A stretch of DNA of 64,000 bases from Micromonospora halotolerans (GTDB lineage: Bacteria; Actinomycetota; Actinomycetes; Mycobacteriales; Micromonosporaceae): assembly GCF_032108445.1 (NCBI RefSeq), contig NZ_CP134876.1, positions 2,604,001 through 2,668,000 of the forward strand, in the 5' to 3' direction. Shown piece by piece: positions 16,721-24,998 of the stretch. Positions within the stretch are counted from its first letter, which is position 1. Every line of letters starts with the position of its first letter. The translations under genes were made by a program, and so were the position numbers. The notes under the pieces are model-generated. The model made no database searches, was not told the origin of the DNA, and was given only the letters and a program-made list of their open reading frames with translations.

Positions 16721-17413
16721 TCACTCCCCGTCGGTGACGACCGCGACGACGACGTGCGGCCGGTGGTGATCGTGCTTGGTCAGGGCGGTGTGCAGGGCCG
16801 CGTGGTCCCGGCCGTCGACGGTCGCGGCGGTCCACCCGTTGACGGTGAACCGGCTGGCCGCGCCGCCCGGCCAGCCGTGACTCGCCGACCGGTTGTCCAC
16901 CACGATCGCGGTGAGGTTGCCGAGCCCGGTGGCGCCCGCGTAGGCGATCGCCTCGTGGTTCGAGCCCTCGTCCAGCTCGGCGTCGCCGAGCAGCACGTAC
17001 ACCCGGGGGTCGGTGCGGCCCTGGGCCCGCAGCCCCAGCGCGGTGCCCACGCCCAGGCCGAGGCCGTGGCCCAGCGACCCGGAGCCGATCTCCACCCCGG
17101 GCACCAGCAGCCGGTCCGGGTGGTCGCCGAGCCGGCTCTCCGGGCCGCCCTGGTCGTCCAGCCAGTCCGCCGGGACGAAGCCCTTGGCGGCGAGCAGCGC
17201 GTAGTAGCCCGCGACCGCGTGCCCCTTGGAGAGCAGGAAGCGGTCGCGGTCCGGGTCGTCCACCGTCGCCGGGGTGATCCGGAGCACCCGGTCGTAAAGC
17301 ACCTGGAGCACGTCCAGCGTCGAGTACACGTTGGCGCCGAACTCGCGGCCGGCGCGTACCCGGTCGAGCAGCGCCCCCAGCAGCGCGGGGTCGGTGGCGG
17401 TTGTCGTCGTCAT
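16721..17413 (-). CDS. Transketolase, N-terminal (thiamine diphosphate-binding) subunit
   Basis: 230 residues with the PP domain of transketolase: SKGHAVAGYYALLAAKG, GSLGHGLGLGVG and the diphosphate motif GDAELDEGSNHEA...DN. Typical transketolases are one chain of 650 residues; here the two halves are separate, adjacent genes. I use the ATG at 17413 with GAGG 8 bases upstream; a GTG at 17440 would start inside the SoxR-like operator and is less likely. It diverges from soxR, and the 20-bp dyad between them makes SoxR control plausible. The enzyme would serve the pentose phosphate pathway, which supplies NADPH under oxidative stress; this link is inference. Confidence 0.82.
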   Translation of the reverse strand: MTTTTATDPALLGALLDRVRAGREFGANVYSTLDVLQVLYDRVLRITPATVDDPDRDRFLLSKGHAVAGYYALLAAKGFVPADWLDDQGGPESRLGDHPDRLLVPGVEIGSGSLGHGLGLGVGTALGLRAQGRTDPRVYVLLGDAELDEGSNHEAIAYAGATGLGNLTAIVVDNRSASHGWPGGAASRFTVNGWTAATVDGRDHAALHTALTKHDHHRPHVVVAVVTDGE

Positions 17414-17427
17414 GCGGATAGCCTCGG

Positions 17428-17447
17428 ACTTGAAGCGCACTTCAACT
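17428..17447. promoter_or_regulatory. MerR/SoxR-type operator dyad
   Basis: TTGAAG-N4-CTTCAA lies between the transketolase and soxR genes, extendable to 20 bp with 8 of 10 pairs matching. Toward the transketolase gene, TTGAAG and TATCCG are separated by 19 bp, the long spacer typical of MerR-family promoters, although this -10 lies very close to the ATG. Confidence 0.55.
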
Positions 17448-17459
17448 CAAGGCCCTGTG

Positions 17460-17918
17460 ATGCACGAAGCAACCCTGACCATCGGCCAGCTCGCCGACCG
17501 CAGCGGCGTGGCTCCCTCCGCGCTGCGCTACTACGAGCGGCTCGGGCTGATCCGCGCCGAACGGACCGGCGGCAACCAGCGCCGCTACGCCCGCACCGAG
17601 CTGCGCCGGGTGGCCTTCATCCGGATCTCCCAGCAGGTCGGCGTCTCGCTGGAGGAGATCCGGGAGGCGCTGGACTCGCTGCCGTCCGGGCGGACCCCCA
17701 CCCCCGAGGACTGGGCCGCCCTCTCCCGCGCCTGGCGCGAGCGGCTGAACGAGAAGATCCGGCTACTCGGCAAGCTCCGCGACGACCTCGACGGCTGCAT
17801 CGGCTGCGGCTGCCTGTCGTTGCAGCGCTGCACCCTCTACAACCCGGGGGACGCGCTCGCCGCCGAGGGGGCCGGCGCCCGGCTCATGCTCCCCCGCCCC
17901 GGACCCGACGCCGCCTGA
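17460..17918 (+). CDS. soxR: SoxR, redox-sensing [2Fe-2S] MerR-family regulator
   Basis: 152 residues. MerR helix-turn-helix (TIGQLADRSGVAPSALRYYERLGLI), dimerisation helix and the diagnostic cluster CIGCGCLSLQRC, giving four iron-sulfur ligands at about C113, C116, C118 and C124. In actinobacteria SoxR responds to redox-active metabolites and controls oxidoreductases rather than a SoxS. Here it diverges from a split transketolase and converges on a quinone oxidoreductase. ATG at 17460, AAGG 7 bases before; a GTG immediately upstream is an alternative. Confidence 0.95.
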   Translation: MHEATLTIGQLADRSGVAPSALRYYERLGLIRAERTGGNQRRYARTELRRVAFIRISQQVGVSLEEIREALDSLPSGRTPTPEDWAALSRAWRERLNEKIRLLGKLRDDLDGCIGCGCLSLQRCTLYNPGDALAAEGAGARLMLPRPGPDAA

Positions 17919-17921
17919 CCG

Positions 17922-18896
17922 TCAGCGGACCAGCAGCACCTTGCCCACGTGGTCGCTGGTCTCCACCAGCCGGTGCGTGGCGGCGGCCTCGGCCATCGTC
18001 GCCCGCGCGTGGACGACCGGCCGGATCTTCCCCGACTCGACCAGCGGCCACACCTGCTCGCGGACGCCCCGGACGATCTCCGCCTTCTCGGCGAGTGGGC
18101 GGGAGCGCAACGCGGTCGCGTGCACCGACGCGCGCTTCGCCAGCAGCATCCCCAGGTCCAGCTCGCCCTTACGGCCGCCCTGCATGCCGATCACCACGAG
18201 CCGGCCGCCGGTGGCCAGCGACGCCACGTTCCCCGGCAGGTAGGCGGCACCCATGATGTCCAGGATCACGTCCGCCCCCCGGCCGTCGGTGAACCGGCGA
18301 AGCTCCTCGACGAAGTCCTGCTCCGCGTAGTCGATCGTGTGGGCGGCGCCCAGCTCGCGCAGCTGCTCGTGCTTCGCCGCCCGCGCGGTCACCACCACGG
18401 TCGCGCCCAGCGCCACCCCGAGCTGGATGGCGAACGTGCCGATCCCGCTGCCGCCGCCGTGCACCAGCAGCGTCTCGCCCTCGGCCAGCCGGGCCAGCTG
18501 CACCACGTTCGACCAGACCGTGCAGGCCACCTCCGGTAGCGCCGCCGCGTCGACCAGGTCCACCCCCGCCGGCACCGGCAACAACTGGCCGGCCGGCACG
18601 GCGACCCGCTCGGCGTACCCGCCGCCGGCCAGCAGCGCGCAGACCTCGTCGCCCACCGACCAGCCGGTCACCTCCGGCCCGACCGCGGCCACCACCCCGG
18701 CACACTCCAACCCCGGGTACGCCGGCGCGCCCGGCGGCGGCGGATAGTGCCCCTGGCGTTGCAGCAGGTCGGCCCGGTTCACCGCACTGGAACACACCTC
18801 GACCACCACCTCTCCCGGGCCGGGCTCCGGGTCGGGCACCACCGCCCAGACGAGCGCCTCGGGGCCACCGGGTTTCGGGATCGTGATCGCGTGCAT
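17922..18896 (-). CDS. NAD(P)H quinone oxidoreductase, zinc-free MDR family
   Basis: 324 residues of the PIG3/QOR type: NRADLLQRQGHYPPPPGAP substrate-side motif, Rossmann loop VHGGGSGIGTFAIQLG, then GATVVVTARAAKHEQLRELGA for NADPH. There are no catalytic or structural zinc cysteines. These enzymes reduce quinones and related electrophiles. The stop lies 4 bases from the soxR stop, so the pair is convergent. SoxR regulons in Streptomyces include an oxidoreductase of this kind, but I see no clear SoxR dyad upstream of this gene. Confidence 0.85.
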   Translation of the reverse strand: MHAITIPKPGGPEALVWAVVPDPEPGPGEVVVEVCSSAVNRADLLQRQGHYPPPPGAPAYPGLECAGVVAAVGPEVTGWSVGDEVCALLAGGGYAERVAVPAGQLLPVPAGVDLVDAAALPEVACTVWSNVVQLARLAEGETLLVHGGGSGIGTFAIQLGVALGATVVVTARAAKHEQLRELGAAHTIDYAEQDFVEELRRFTDGRGADVILDIMGAAYLPGNVASLATGGRLVVIGMQGGRKGELDLGMLLAKRASVHATALRSRPLAEKAEIVRGVREQVWPLVESGKIRPVVHARATMAEAAATHRLVETSDHVGKVLLVR

Positions 18897-18905
18897 GCCC
18901 CAGTC

Positions 18906-19445
18906 TTACCCGATCCGACCCGCCGTCCACGCCCGGGCCAGGATCTCGTCCACCGTCTCCTCCGGTGTCTGCGCCGAGGTGTCCAGCCAGAGCCCGATCC
19001 GCGGCGTGGTGGCCCGGAAGTCGGCGTCCAGGTCGGCCACCGGCCAGTCGCCGTACCCCTGCTTGGGCCGGTCCCGTTCCCGGGCGGCGACCACGTCGGC
19101 GCGCGGGGCGAGCACCACCACGGCCAGCGGGCGGTGCCGGATCCGCTCGACCAGCGCCGGTAGCTCCGGACCGAGCACCACGTCCTGGAGCACCACGGTG
19201 AAGCCCGCCGCGGCGTAGCGGTCGGCCGCCGACGCGGCGAGGTCGTAGCGGAGCCGGAGCTGCCGCCACGCCTCGTCGGTGAGGCCGGCCGTCATCTCCG
19301 CCCGCCCGCTGACGATCATGCGGCGGAACACGTCCCCGCGCAGGTGCACCGCGCGGGGCAGCCGCCGGGCCAGCAACTGGGCCACAGTGGACTTGCCGGC
19401 CGCCATGATTCCACTGATCAGCACCACCGCCGGGGTCTCCCACAC
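18906..19445 (-). CDS. P-loop kinase / AAA-type NTPase (Zeta or Cpt-like)
   Basis: 179 residues with Walker A GIMAAGKST near the N-terminus, LRGDVFRRMI after it, and a lid-like RERDRPKQGYGDWP region. The layout is that of small-molecule kinases such as chloramphenicol 3-O-phosphotransferase, shikimate or gluconate kinase; substrate unknown. GTG start at 19445 with AGGA upstream. It lies 9 bp upstream of the quinone oxidoreductase, so the two probably share a transcript. Confidence 0.75.
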   Translation of the reverse strand: MWETPAVVLISGIMAAGKSTVAQLLARRLPRAVHLRGDVFRRMIVSGRAEMTAGLTDEAWRQLRLRYDLAASAADRYAAAGFTVVLQDVVLGPELPALVERIRHRPLAVVVLAPRADVVAARERDRPKQGYGDWPVADLDADFRATTPRIGLWLDTSAQTPEETVDEILARAWTAGRIG

Positions 19446-19542
19446 GGGAGCATCCTGACAGCAGGGGTGGGACGGCGGCTCGCCGGTTCCATCGCCCGTG
19501 GCAGACTAGGCACGGCCGCGCACCCCGTCGGGGACGTGGCAG

Positions 19543-19629
19543 GGAGGGTTCGCCTAGTGGCCGATGGCGCTGGTCTTGAAAACCGGTAAGGCAGCGATGT
19601 CTTCGTGGGTTCGAATCCCACACCCTCCG
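19543..19629 (+). tRNA. tRNA-Ser (UGA)
   Basis: 87 nt with acceptor GGAGGGT/ACCCTCC, anticodon loop containing TGA (CTTGAAA), a long class II variable arm and T-loop TTCGAAT; discriminator G. The CCA end is not encoded. Confidence 0.95.
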
Positions 19630-19644
19630 CCCCTGACCGGCCGG

Positions 19645-19996
19645 TCACCCCTCGGCGAGCCAGCTCACCCCGTCCGGGCCGGGCAACTGCTTCGCGGCCA
19701 GCATCGCGTCGAGCGCGGACGCCAGCCGGACCAGGCCGGCGCGGGTCCGGGGAAGCGCCGCGCCGAGACGAAGACGATTCCCGCGTGCGGCGTCGACGCC
19801 GTCATCCGCGCGAAGTCGGCGACGTTCTCGGTGACGACGCAGCGCTGGTGCCGGCTGCCCACGCGAGTACATCCTCGTCCGACCGGGAGGCGAGGCCGAC
19901 CTCCAGGTCTAGGGCGGCGAGCACGTCATGGCCCCGTTCCCGCAACCGGCGGCCGAGCGCCGGCGGGTACATCTCGTCGAGGAGCAGCCCGGTCAT
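19645..19996 (-). pseudogene. DUF5615-like PIN-type toxin, disrupted by two frameshifts
   Basis: The start MTGLLLDEMYPPALGRRLRE at 19996 is the typical beginning of DUF5615 PIN-like toxins, which have an early acidic residue after a short strand. The continuation SRHQRCVVTENVADFARM lies in a second frame from about 19855, and the end LVRLASALDAMLAAK lies in a third frame from about 19760, stop at 19645. Both shifts have the same direction, and together the three pieces give a full-length family member of about 115 residues. The start codon overlaps the antitoxin stop (ATGA). Either the gene is dead or the sequence has two indel errors in GC-rich stretches. Confidence 0.65.
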
Positions 19997-20442
19997 GCCG
20001 GCGGGCGCCCCAGCAGGCCCTGCTCCGCCTGCCAGAGTCGTTCCTCCCGCTCGGCGGCTTCGTGGTTGGCCCGGATGAGCAGGTCGATCTCGGCCGAGTA
20101 GGTGGCGTAGTAGCGGAGCGCCGTCGCGATCTGGTCACGGCCGAGGCCGGTGACCTCCATCAGCTCCGCGGCCAGCTCCTCGCCCTCCAGGTCGGGCGAC
20201 TCGGCGCGCACCGCGTGGAGGGCGCCGATCACCTCCCAGATGTCGGGTCCACCGTTCAGCGAGGCGCGGCGCCCGGCCGGCCCCGCCCGGAAGACCACAC
20301 CAGGATGCTCGTACGTGCGGAGCGACTCGTCGACGAACATGTTCGCCACCGACGAGGACGACGAGCCGGGGTGCTCACGCACGTAGCGGTCCAGGCGGGC
20401 GAGGACACTCTCATCGAAGCGGACACTCCGGGGACTACTCAT
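19993..20442 (-). CDS. Ribbon-helix-helix type antitoxin
   Basis: 149 residues from the ATG at 20442. The N-terminus SVRFDESVLARLDRYVREHPGSS...VANMFVDESLRTYEHPGV looks like a CopG/RHH DNA-binding fold; the rest is helical (DLEGEELAAELMEVTGLGRDQIATALRYYATY) and resembles the DUF433-like antitoxin half paired with DUF5615 toxins. Its stop overlaps the toxin start in an ATGA. A palindrome over the -10 region is a likely autoregulatory operator. The longer ORF upstream of 20442 is antisense to the next gene. Confidence 0.72.
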   Translation of the reverse strand: MSSPRSVRFDESVLARLDRYVREHPGSSSSSVANMFVDESLRTYEHPGVVFRAGPAGRRASLNGGPDIWEVIGALHAVRAESPDLEGEELAAELMEVTGLGRDQIATALRYYATYSAEIDLLIRANHEAAEREERLWQAEQGLLGRPPA

Positions 20443-20459
20443 GACTACAGTGTAGCCAT
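20441..20459. promoter_or_regulatory. Antitoxin operator overlapping a leaderless promoter
   Basis: CTACA-G-TGTAG at 20445-20455 is a perfect dyad, extended to ATG..CAT on both sides with one mismatched pair. It covers the minus-strand -10 TACACT (20454-20449), which sits 6 bases before the antitoxin ATG. Confidence 0.55.
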
Positions 20460-20566
20460 CCGTGACGCGCCGTGAGGACCCGGACACGGGGCACTTCCGG
20501 TTCGATCCTGGCTGCGGAAGGGGTATGAAGGTGCAGGACATTCGCGCACCCGGAAGGACCGTTTCG

Positions 20567-21100
20567 ATGAGCCTGGAACGACCGATCGCCCCGGACCCGT
20601 ACGAGCTGCTGCCGACGGTGCCGTCGTTCAACCTCACCAGTGACGACGTGCACAACGGCGAGCCGATGGACGCCCGGTACGCGCACGGCAGCGCCGGCGG
20701 CGAGAACGTCTCCCCGCACCTGGCCTGGTCGGGCTTCCCGGACGAGACCAAGAGCTTCGTGGTCACCTGCTTCGACCCGGACGCACCGACCGGCAGCGGC
20801 TTCTGGCACTGGGTGCTGGTGGATGTGCCCGCCTCGGTGACCGAGCTGCCGACCGCGGTCAAGGAGGGCGACCTCGGGGCCGCCTTCAGCATCCGCAACG
20901 ACTACGGCGACACCGGCTACGGCGGCGCCGCCCCGCCGGCCGGGGACCGGCCGCACCGCTACGTGTTCGCGGTGCACGCCGTGGACGTGGAGCGGCTCGA
21001 CGTGGGCAAGGGCGCGAGCCCCGCGTACGTGGGCTTCAACCTGGCCTTCCACACCCTGGCCCGGGCGGTCATCCGCCCGACGTACCAGGTCAAGGAGTGA
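20567..21100 (+). CDS. YbhB/YbcL family (Raf kinase inhibitor-like) protein
   Basis: 177 residues of the PEBP fold: [40 protein letters not shown] holds the ligand-pocket DPDAP and HW motifs, with [18 protein letters not shown] later. Bacterial members are cytoplasmic or secreted with unknown ligands. ATG at 20567, GGAAGGA 8 bases upstream; there is no signal peptide. Confidence 0.88.
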   Translation: MSLERPIAPDPYELLPTVPSFNLTSDDVHNGEPMDARYAHGSAGGENVSPHLAWSGFPDETKSFVVTCFDPDAPTGSGFWHWVLVDVPASVTELPTAVKEGDLGAAFSIRNDYGDTGYGGAAPPAGDRPHRYVFAVHAVDVERLDVGKGASPAYVGFNLAFHTLARAVIRPTYQVKE

Positions 21101-21106
21101 GGCGAC

Positions 21107-21132
21107 GGGGCCTCCGCGCCGGCGGAGGCCCC
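21107..21132. terminator. 11-bp stem hairpin between convergent genes
   Basis: GGGGCCTCCGC pairs with GCGGAGGCCCC around a 4-base loop. Confidence 0.7.
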
Positions 21133-21139
21133 GCTCCGG

Positions 21140-21850
21140 TCAGCTCGGAACGCGGGCGACCGCGAAGACGGACTGGCCGAACGGCGGCCGGACGCGCTGC
21201 TCGGCGGCCTTGGTGGCCGGGAGGACCAGGGTGTCGTAGACCTTCACCATCGGGCCCTCCTTCGGCATCAGCCGGAAGACCTTGGTGGCCATGAAGTAGC
21301 CGATCAGGCCGAGCGCGTTCGCATAGTGGATCTTCTCCACGGTGAGGCCCGCCTCGGTCATCGCCGCGGCCAGGGTCTTCTTCGTGTAGCGCCGGACGTG
21401 GCCGGTGGCGACGTCCGCCGGGCTCATCGCGAACTGGAACGCGGGCACGATGATGATCACCGCACCGCCGGGACGGACCAGGTCGCGCATGCTCCGCAGC
21501 GCGCCCACGTGGTCGTCGATGTGCTCCAGCACGTTGTACGAGACGGCCGCGCTGTAGTCGCCCCGCTCGGAGTGCGGCAGCAGCATCTGCCGGACCTCGA
21601 TGCCCGGGTGCTCGGCCAGCCGTTCCTTGAGCCGGACCAGGCGGTCGGGGTCCGCCTCGGTGGCCGTGATCCGGGGCAGGTGCTCGGCCCACTCGAGGGC
21701 GTAGTCGCCCAGCCCGCTGCCGATCTCGATGGGGTTGTCACCGAGGTAGGGCACGGCGAGCTCGACGAACCAGCGACGGTGGTTGACCGCCGTCGCGAGG
21801 CCCTCCAGCACCTCCGACTGGACGCGCTGATCCCCAGTGATATCTGCCAT
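21140..21850 (-). CDS. Class I SAM-dependent methyltransferase
   Basis: 236 residues with the Methyltransf_11-type fold: motif I PIEIGSGLGDYALEWAEHL, acidic ATEADPDRLV, motif II YSAAVSYNVLEHIDDHVGALRSM and RPGGAVIIIVPAF. The conserved VRRYTKKTL and a C-terminal stretch (ALGLIGYFMATKVFRL) that may touch the membrane are typical of methyltransferases next to polyprenyl-sugar transferases. ATG at 21850 with GAGGA. Substrate unknown. It diverges from the membrane protein at 22061. Confidence 0.82.
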   Translation of the reverse strand: MADITGDQRVQSEVLEGLATAVNHRRWFVELAVPYLGDNPIEIGSGLGDYALEWAEHLPRITATEADPDRLVRLKERLAEHPGIEVRQMLLPHSERGDYSAAVSYNVLEHIDDHVGALRSMRDLVRPGGAVIIIVPAFQFAMSPADVATGHVRRYTKKTLAAAMTEAGLTVEKIHYANALGLIGYFMATKVFRLMPKEGPMVKVYDTLVLPATKAAEQRVRPPFGQSVFAVARVPS

Positions 21851-22060
21851 GCGTCGATTCCTCACGATATGACTGACCCGCGCCTGGACCGACAGAGTCA
21901 ACCATCCGGATGGATGGCGGGGGAATCGGGGCACCGGGGGTGGCCGAATTGCGGTCGGGGGTGGGCACGTGATCGGCGGTCGGCGAACCCGGCACATAGT
22001 ACGCCAGTACCCAGAAACATGTCACGGCCCTGCCATACCCTGACTACGCTCTGAATTGTC

Positions 22061-23872
22061 ATGACTACTCCTGAATCGGACGCCGCCGCGGGTGGTGCCG
22101 CCGAGGACGGGCCCGACGAGGGCGGACGACCGGGGCAGGGCAGGTGGGTCGACGTCGTCGCCGTGCTCAGTTTCGTGCTGCTCGCCTTCTGGATCACCGC
22201 TCGAGTCTGGCTGGACCCGGCCAACGGGGTCCGGGACAACCGCACCGATCAGGCGCAGTTCGAGTGGATGATGGCCCACGGTGCGCGGGTCGTGACCGAT
22301 TTCGCCTATCCCTTCACCTCGGACCGGATGAATGTGCCGGACGGCGTCAATTTGATGGCCAATACGTCCGTATTATCCATTTCACTGCCAATGACGCCGA
22401 TCACCGTCCTGTTCGGGCCGCGCTGGTCGTTCCTGCTCTTTCTCACCCTCGGAATGGCCGCCACCGGCGCGGCCTGGTATTTCGTCCTCTCCCGGGTGTT
22501 GATCGGCGCCCGCGGCCCGGCCTGGCTGGGCGCCGGCATCTGCGCGTTCGCGCCGGCCATGGTCTCCCACGCCAACGCCCACCCGAACATCGTCAGCCAG
22601 TTCGTGGTGCCGCTGATCGTCTGGCGGACGCTGCGCCTGACCGAGCCGGGCCGCTGGCTGCGCAACGGCCTGCTGCTCGGTCTGCTGATCGTCTGGCAGG
22701 CCTTCCTCAACCTGGAGATCCTGCTGATGACCGCGATCGGCCTGGGCGTCGTGGTCCTGGCGCTCGCCCTCGGCCGGCCCGAACTGCGTGCGGCCGCCCG
22801 GCCCTTCGCGGCCGGGCTCGCGGTGGCCGCCGTGCTCTCCGGGGCGCTGCTGGCGTACCCGCTCTCCGTGCAGTTCTTCGGACCCGGCGCCTACCAGGGG
22901 CTCTCCACGCTGATCCGCGGCTACCGCACCGACCTGGCCTCCTACGTCGCCTGGTCCCGGGAGTCCCTGGCCGGCGACGCGCGGGGCAGCGTCTGGCTGG
23001 CCAAGAACGCCACCGAGGAGAACGCCTTCTTCGGCTGGCCACTCGCCGTGCTGGCGGTCGCGCTGGTCTGGTGGCTGCGCCGCAACGTCGTGGTGCTCGG
23101 GCTGGCCGGCGTCGGCGCGATCTTCGTGCTGTTCTCGCTCGGCCGGGAGATCCGCTTCGACGGGCGGGACACCGGCATCCCGGGCCCCTGGGCGGCGCTG
23201 GAGCACCTGCCGATCCTGCACTCCGTGGTGCCCACGCGGTGGTCCCTGGCGCTCACGCCGATCGTCGGCATCCTGCTCGCGCTCGGCGCCGAGCACATCC
23301 GGCGGCTGGCCCGGCGGCACCCGGCCGCCCGGGGGCAGATCCGGTTCGCCACCGCCACGGTGCTCACCATGGCGCTGCTGCCGCTCCTGCCGACCCCACT
23401 GCCGTCGGTACGCCTCGACCCCACCCCGACCTTCGTCACCTCCGGCGCCTGGCGGCCCTACGTGGCGGGCGGGCGCAGCATCGTCACGCTCCCGCTGCCC
23501 GACACCACGTACGCCGTCCCGCTGCGCTGGTCCGCCGAGACCCGGCTGGACATGCCGCTGGCCCGCGGCTACTTCCTCTACCCGGACACGCGGCCCGGCG
23601 CCGGCCGGGTCGCGCTCTTCACCGCCCCGCCCCGTCCCACCAGCACGTTCTTCACCACCATCCGGCAGACCGACGCGGTGCCGCCGATCACGCCGCAGGA
23701 CCGGGTGGCCGCCGTGGACGACCTGCGGTACTGGCGGGCGGGCGCGGTGGTGCTCGACCCGCGGCTGCGGCAGGCCGGGTCGCTGTACCGGGGGATGACC
23801 GAGCTGACCGGGATCACGCCGACCTTCACCGGCGGGGTCTGGCTCTGGGACGTGCGTCCCCTGGTCGACTGA
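22061..23872 (+). CDS. Large multipass membrane protein, GT-C glycosyltransferase-like
   Basis: 603 residues with about ten membrane segments in the first 400 residues and a C-terminal extracytoplasmic part of about 160 residues (LPSVRLDPTPTFVTSGAWRPY ...). The layout and the acidic DNRTDQAQFEW loop after the first helix resemble GT-C transferases that use polyprenyl-phosphate sugars, and glycosyltransferases of this shape are common next to methyltransferases like that at 21140. No diagnostic catalytic motif can be confirmed by eye. ATG at 22061; TACGCT 10 bases upstream suggests a very short leader. It is divergent from the methyltransferase, so the two may share regulation. Confidence 0.65.
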   Translation: MTTPESDAAAGGAAEDGPDEGGRPGQGRWVDVVAVLSFVLLAFWITARVWLDPANGVRDNRTDQAQFEWMMAHGARVVTDFAYPFTSDRMNVPDGVNLMANTSVLSISLPMTPITVLFGPRWSFLLFLTLGMAATGAAWYFVLSRVLIGARGPAWLGAGICAFAPAMVSHANAHPNIVSQFVVPLIVWRTLRLTEPGRWLRNGLLLGLLIVWQAFLNLEILLMTAIGLGVVVLALALGRPELRAAARPFAAGLAVAAVLSGALLAYPLSVQFFGPGAYQGLSTLIRGYRTDLASYVAWSRESLAGDARGSVWLAKNATEENAFFGWPLAVLAVALVWWLRRNVVVLGLAGVGAIFVLFSLGREIRFDGRDTGIPGPWAALEHLPILHSVVPTRWSLALTPIVGILLALGAEHIRRLARRHPAARGQIRFATATVLTMALLPLLPTPLPSVRLDPTPTFVTSGAWRPYVAGGRSIVTLPLPDTTYAVPLRWSAETRLDMPLARGYFLYPDTRPGAGRVALFTAPPRPTSTFFTTIRQTDAVPPITPQDRVAAVDDLRYWRAGAVVLDPRLRQAGSLYRGMTELTGITPTFTGGVWLWDVRPLVD

Positions 23873-23893
23873 GCGGCCCCGAGGGCCGCCGGG

Positions 23894-24688
23894 TCAGGGC
23901 TGGCGGACGCAGCAGCCCTGGCAGATCTTCGGCCGGGGCAGGGTGAAGGCCAGGCAGCAGGTGCGCCGCTGCACGGTGGGCTCGCCGGCCGGGCCGGGCA
24001 CCAGCTCGACCAGGTCGCTCAGGTCGAGCGCGTCGAGCAGCGTGCCGATGGTCGCGGTGGAGGAGCCGGGCAGCGCGTCCGAGGCCCGCAGGATGCCGTG
24101 CGCGATGCCGGAGGCGACCGAGCCGAGCAGGGTACGGGTGCCGATCCGGACCTCGCCCTGGATGGCCGTGATCAGCGGGGCGAAGTGAGCGTCGAGCAGC
24201 GTGGCGCGCAGCGCGTCGAGAAGCGCGGCCTCGTCGGCGACCACCCGGACCCCCGGGTCGCCGGCCAGCGCCAGCGGGTCACCGGGGAGCACCGCGACCG
24301 TGGTGGAGCTGCGCAGGCCGAGGGTGAGCAGCTGGTGGTGGTCCTCGAAGTGGACCAGCACATCGGCCGGGTCGAGCAGCGGGACCCGCCGAGCCGAGGC
24401 CCAGCCGAGCACGGCCGGCAGCGCGGTCCAGTAGCTGTAGGACTTCCAGGCCAGCGCGGCGCAGGCGTGCGGGGTGCCGCCCCAGCGCCGACCGGCCGCC
24501 CGGAGGAACTCGGGGAGCAGGGTGCCGTCGACCAGCCGGGTGGCCGGGATCCAGCGGGGCGCGCCGTCGGAGACCAGCAGGCCCGGCGCGAGACCGGGCA
24601 GGTCGTCGGTGCCGAACATGGCCCGCAGGGTCGCCGTGACCGGGGCGAACGGGGTGGCGACGTTCCGCCCCGGCATCACCGCAGTCAC
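23894..24688 (-). CDS. FhuF-like ferric siderophore reductase ((2Fe-2S)-binding)
   Basis: 264 residues. The C-terminus has the FhuF-type cysteine set: CC at 244-245 followed by C256 and C259 (TCCLAF ... KICQGCCV), which bind a [2Fe-2S] cluster used to reduce ferric siderophores in the cytoplasm. The N-terminal part has HFEDHHQLL and Trp-rich YSYWTALPAVLGW. GTG start at 24688, AGGGGA 7 bases upstream. A palindrome like an IdeR/DmdR iron box lies 56-69 bp upstream, which fits iron regulation. Confidence 0.82.
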   Translation of the reverse strand: MTAVMPGRNVATPFAPVTATLRAMFGTDDLPGLAPGLLVSDGAPRWIPATRLVDGTLLPEFLRAAGRRWGGTPHACAALAWKSYSYWTALPAVLGWASARRVPLLDPADVLVHFEDHHQLLTLGLRSSTTVAVLPGDPLALAGDPGVRVVADEAALLDALRATLLDAHFAPLITAIQGEVRIGTRTLLGSVASGIAHGILRASDALPGSSTATIGTLLDALDLSDLVELVPGPAGEPTVQRRTCCLAFTLPRPKICQGCCVRQP

Positions 24689-24743
24689 CTGGTCGTCCCC
24701 TGTCTGGTCGCCGCACCGGCCGCCGGCTGCCGCCGGCTCGGAC

Positions 24744-24757
24744 TAAGGCTAGCCTAA
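24744..24757. promoter_or_regulatory. Iron-box-like palindrome (IdeR/DmdR type)
   Basis: TAAGGCTAGCCTAA is palindromic apart from one pair. Its right half matches the actinobacterial iron box half CTAACCTAA closely; the left half is weaker. It lies upstream of the FhuF-like gene and could cover its promoter. Confidence 0.45.
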
Positions 24758-24998
24758 CCACAGCTCCCGGTGGAGGGGAAGTGGTCCGGTGGGCTCAGGG
24801 GAGAGGTCCCGGTCACTCCGTCGCCCATCGCGTACTACCCGGCGACGTGGGCGGAAAACGCCGCCGAGCGGGGCGGCGGGCCGCGCAAGCATCGACGGAT
24901 GCCGCTGAATTGTCAAGGCGAGTGTCGAATACGAGGCAGTTTCCGTACACGTTCGGCCACTAAACGTGAAAATGGTCCTCCCGCGTACGAGGAAGCTG

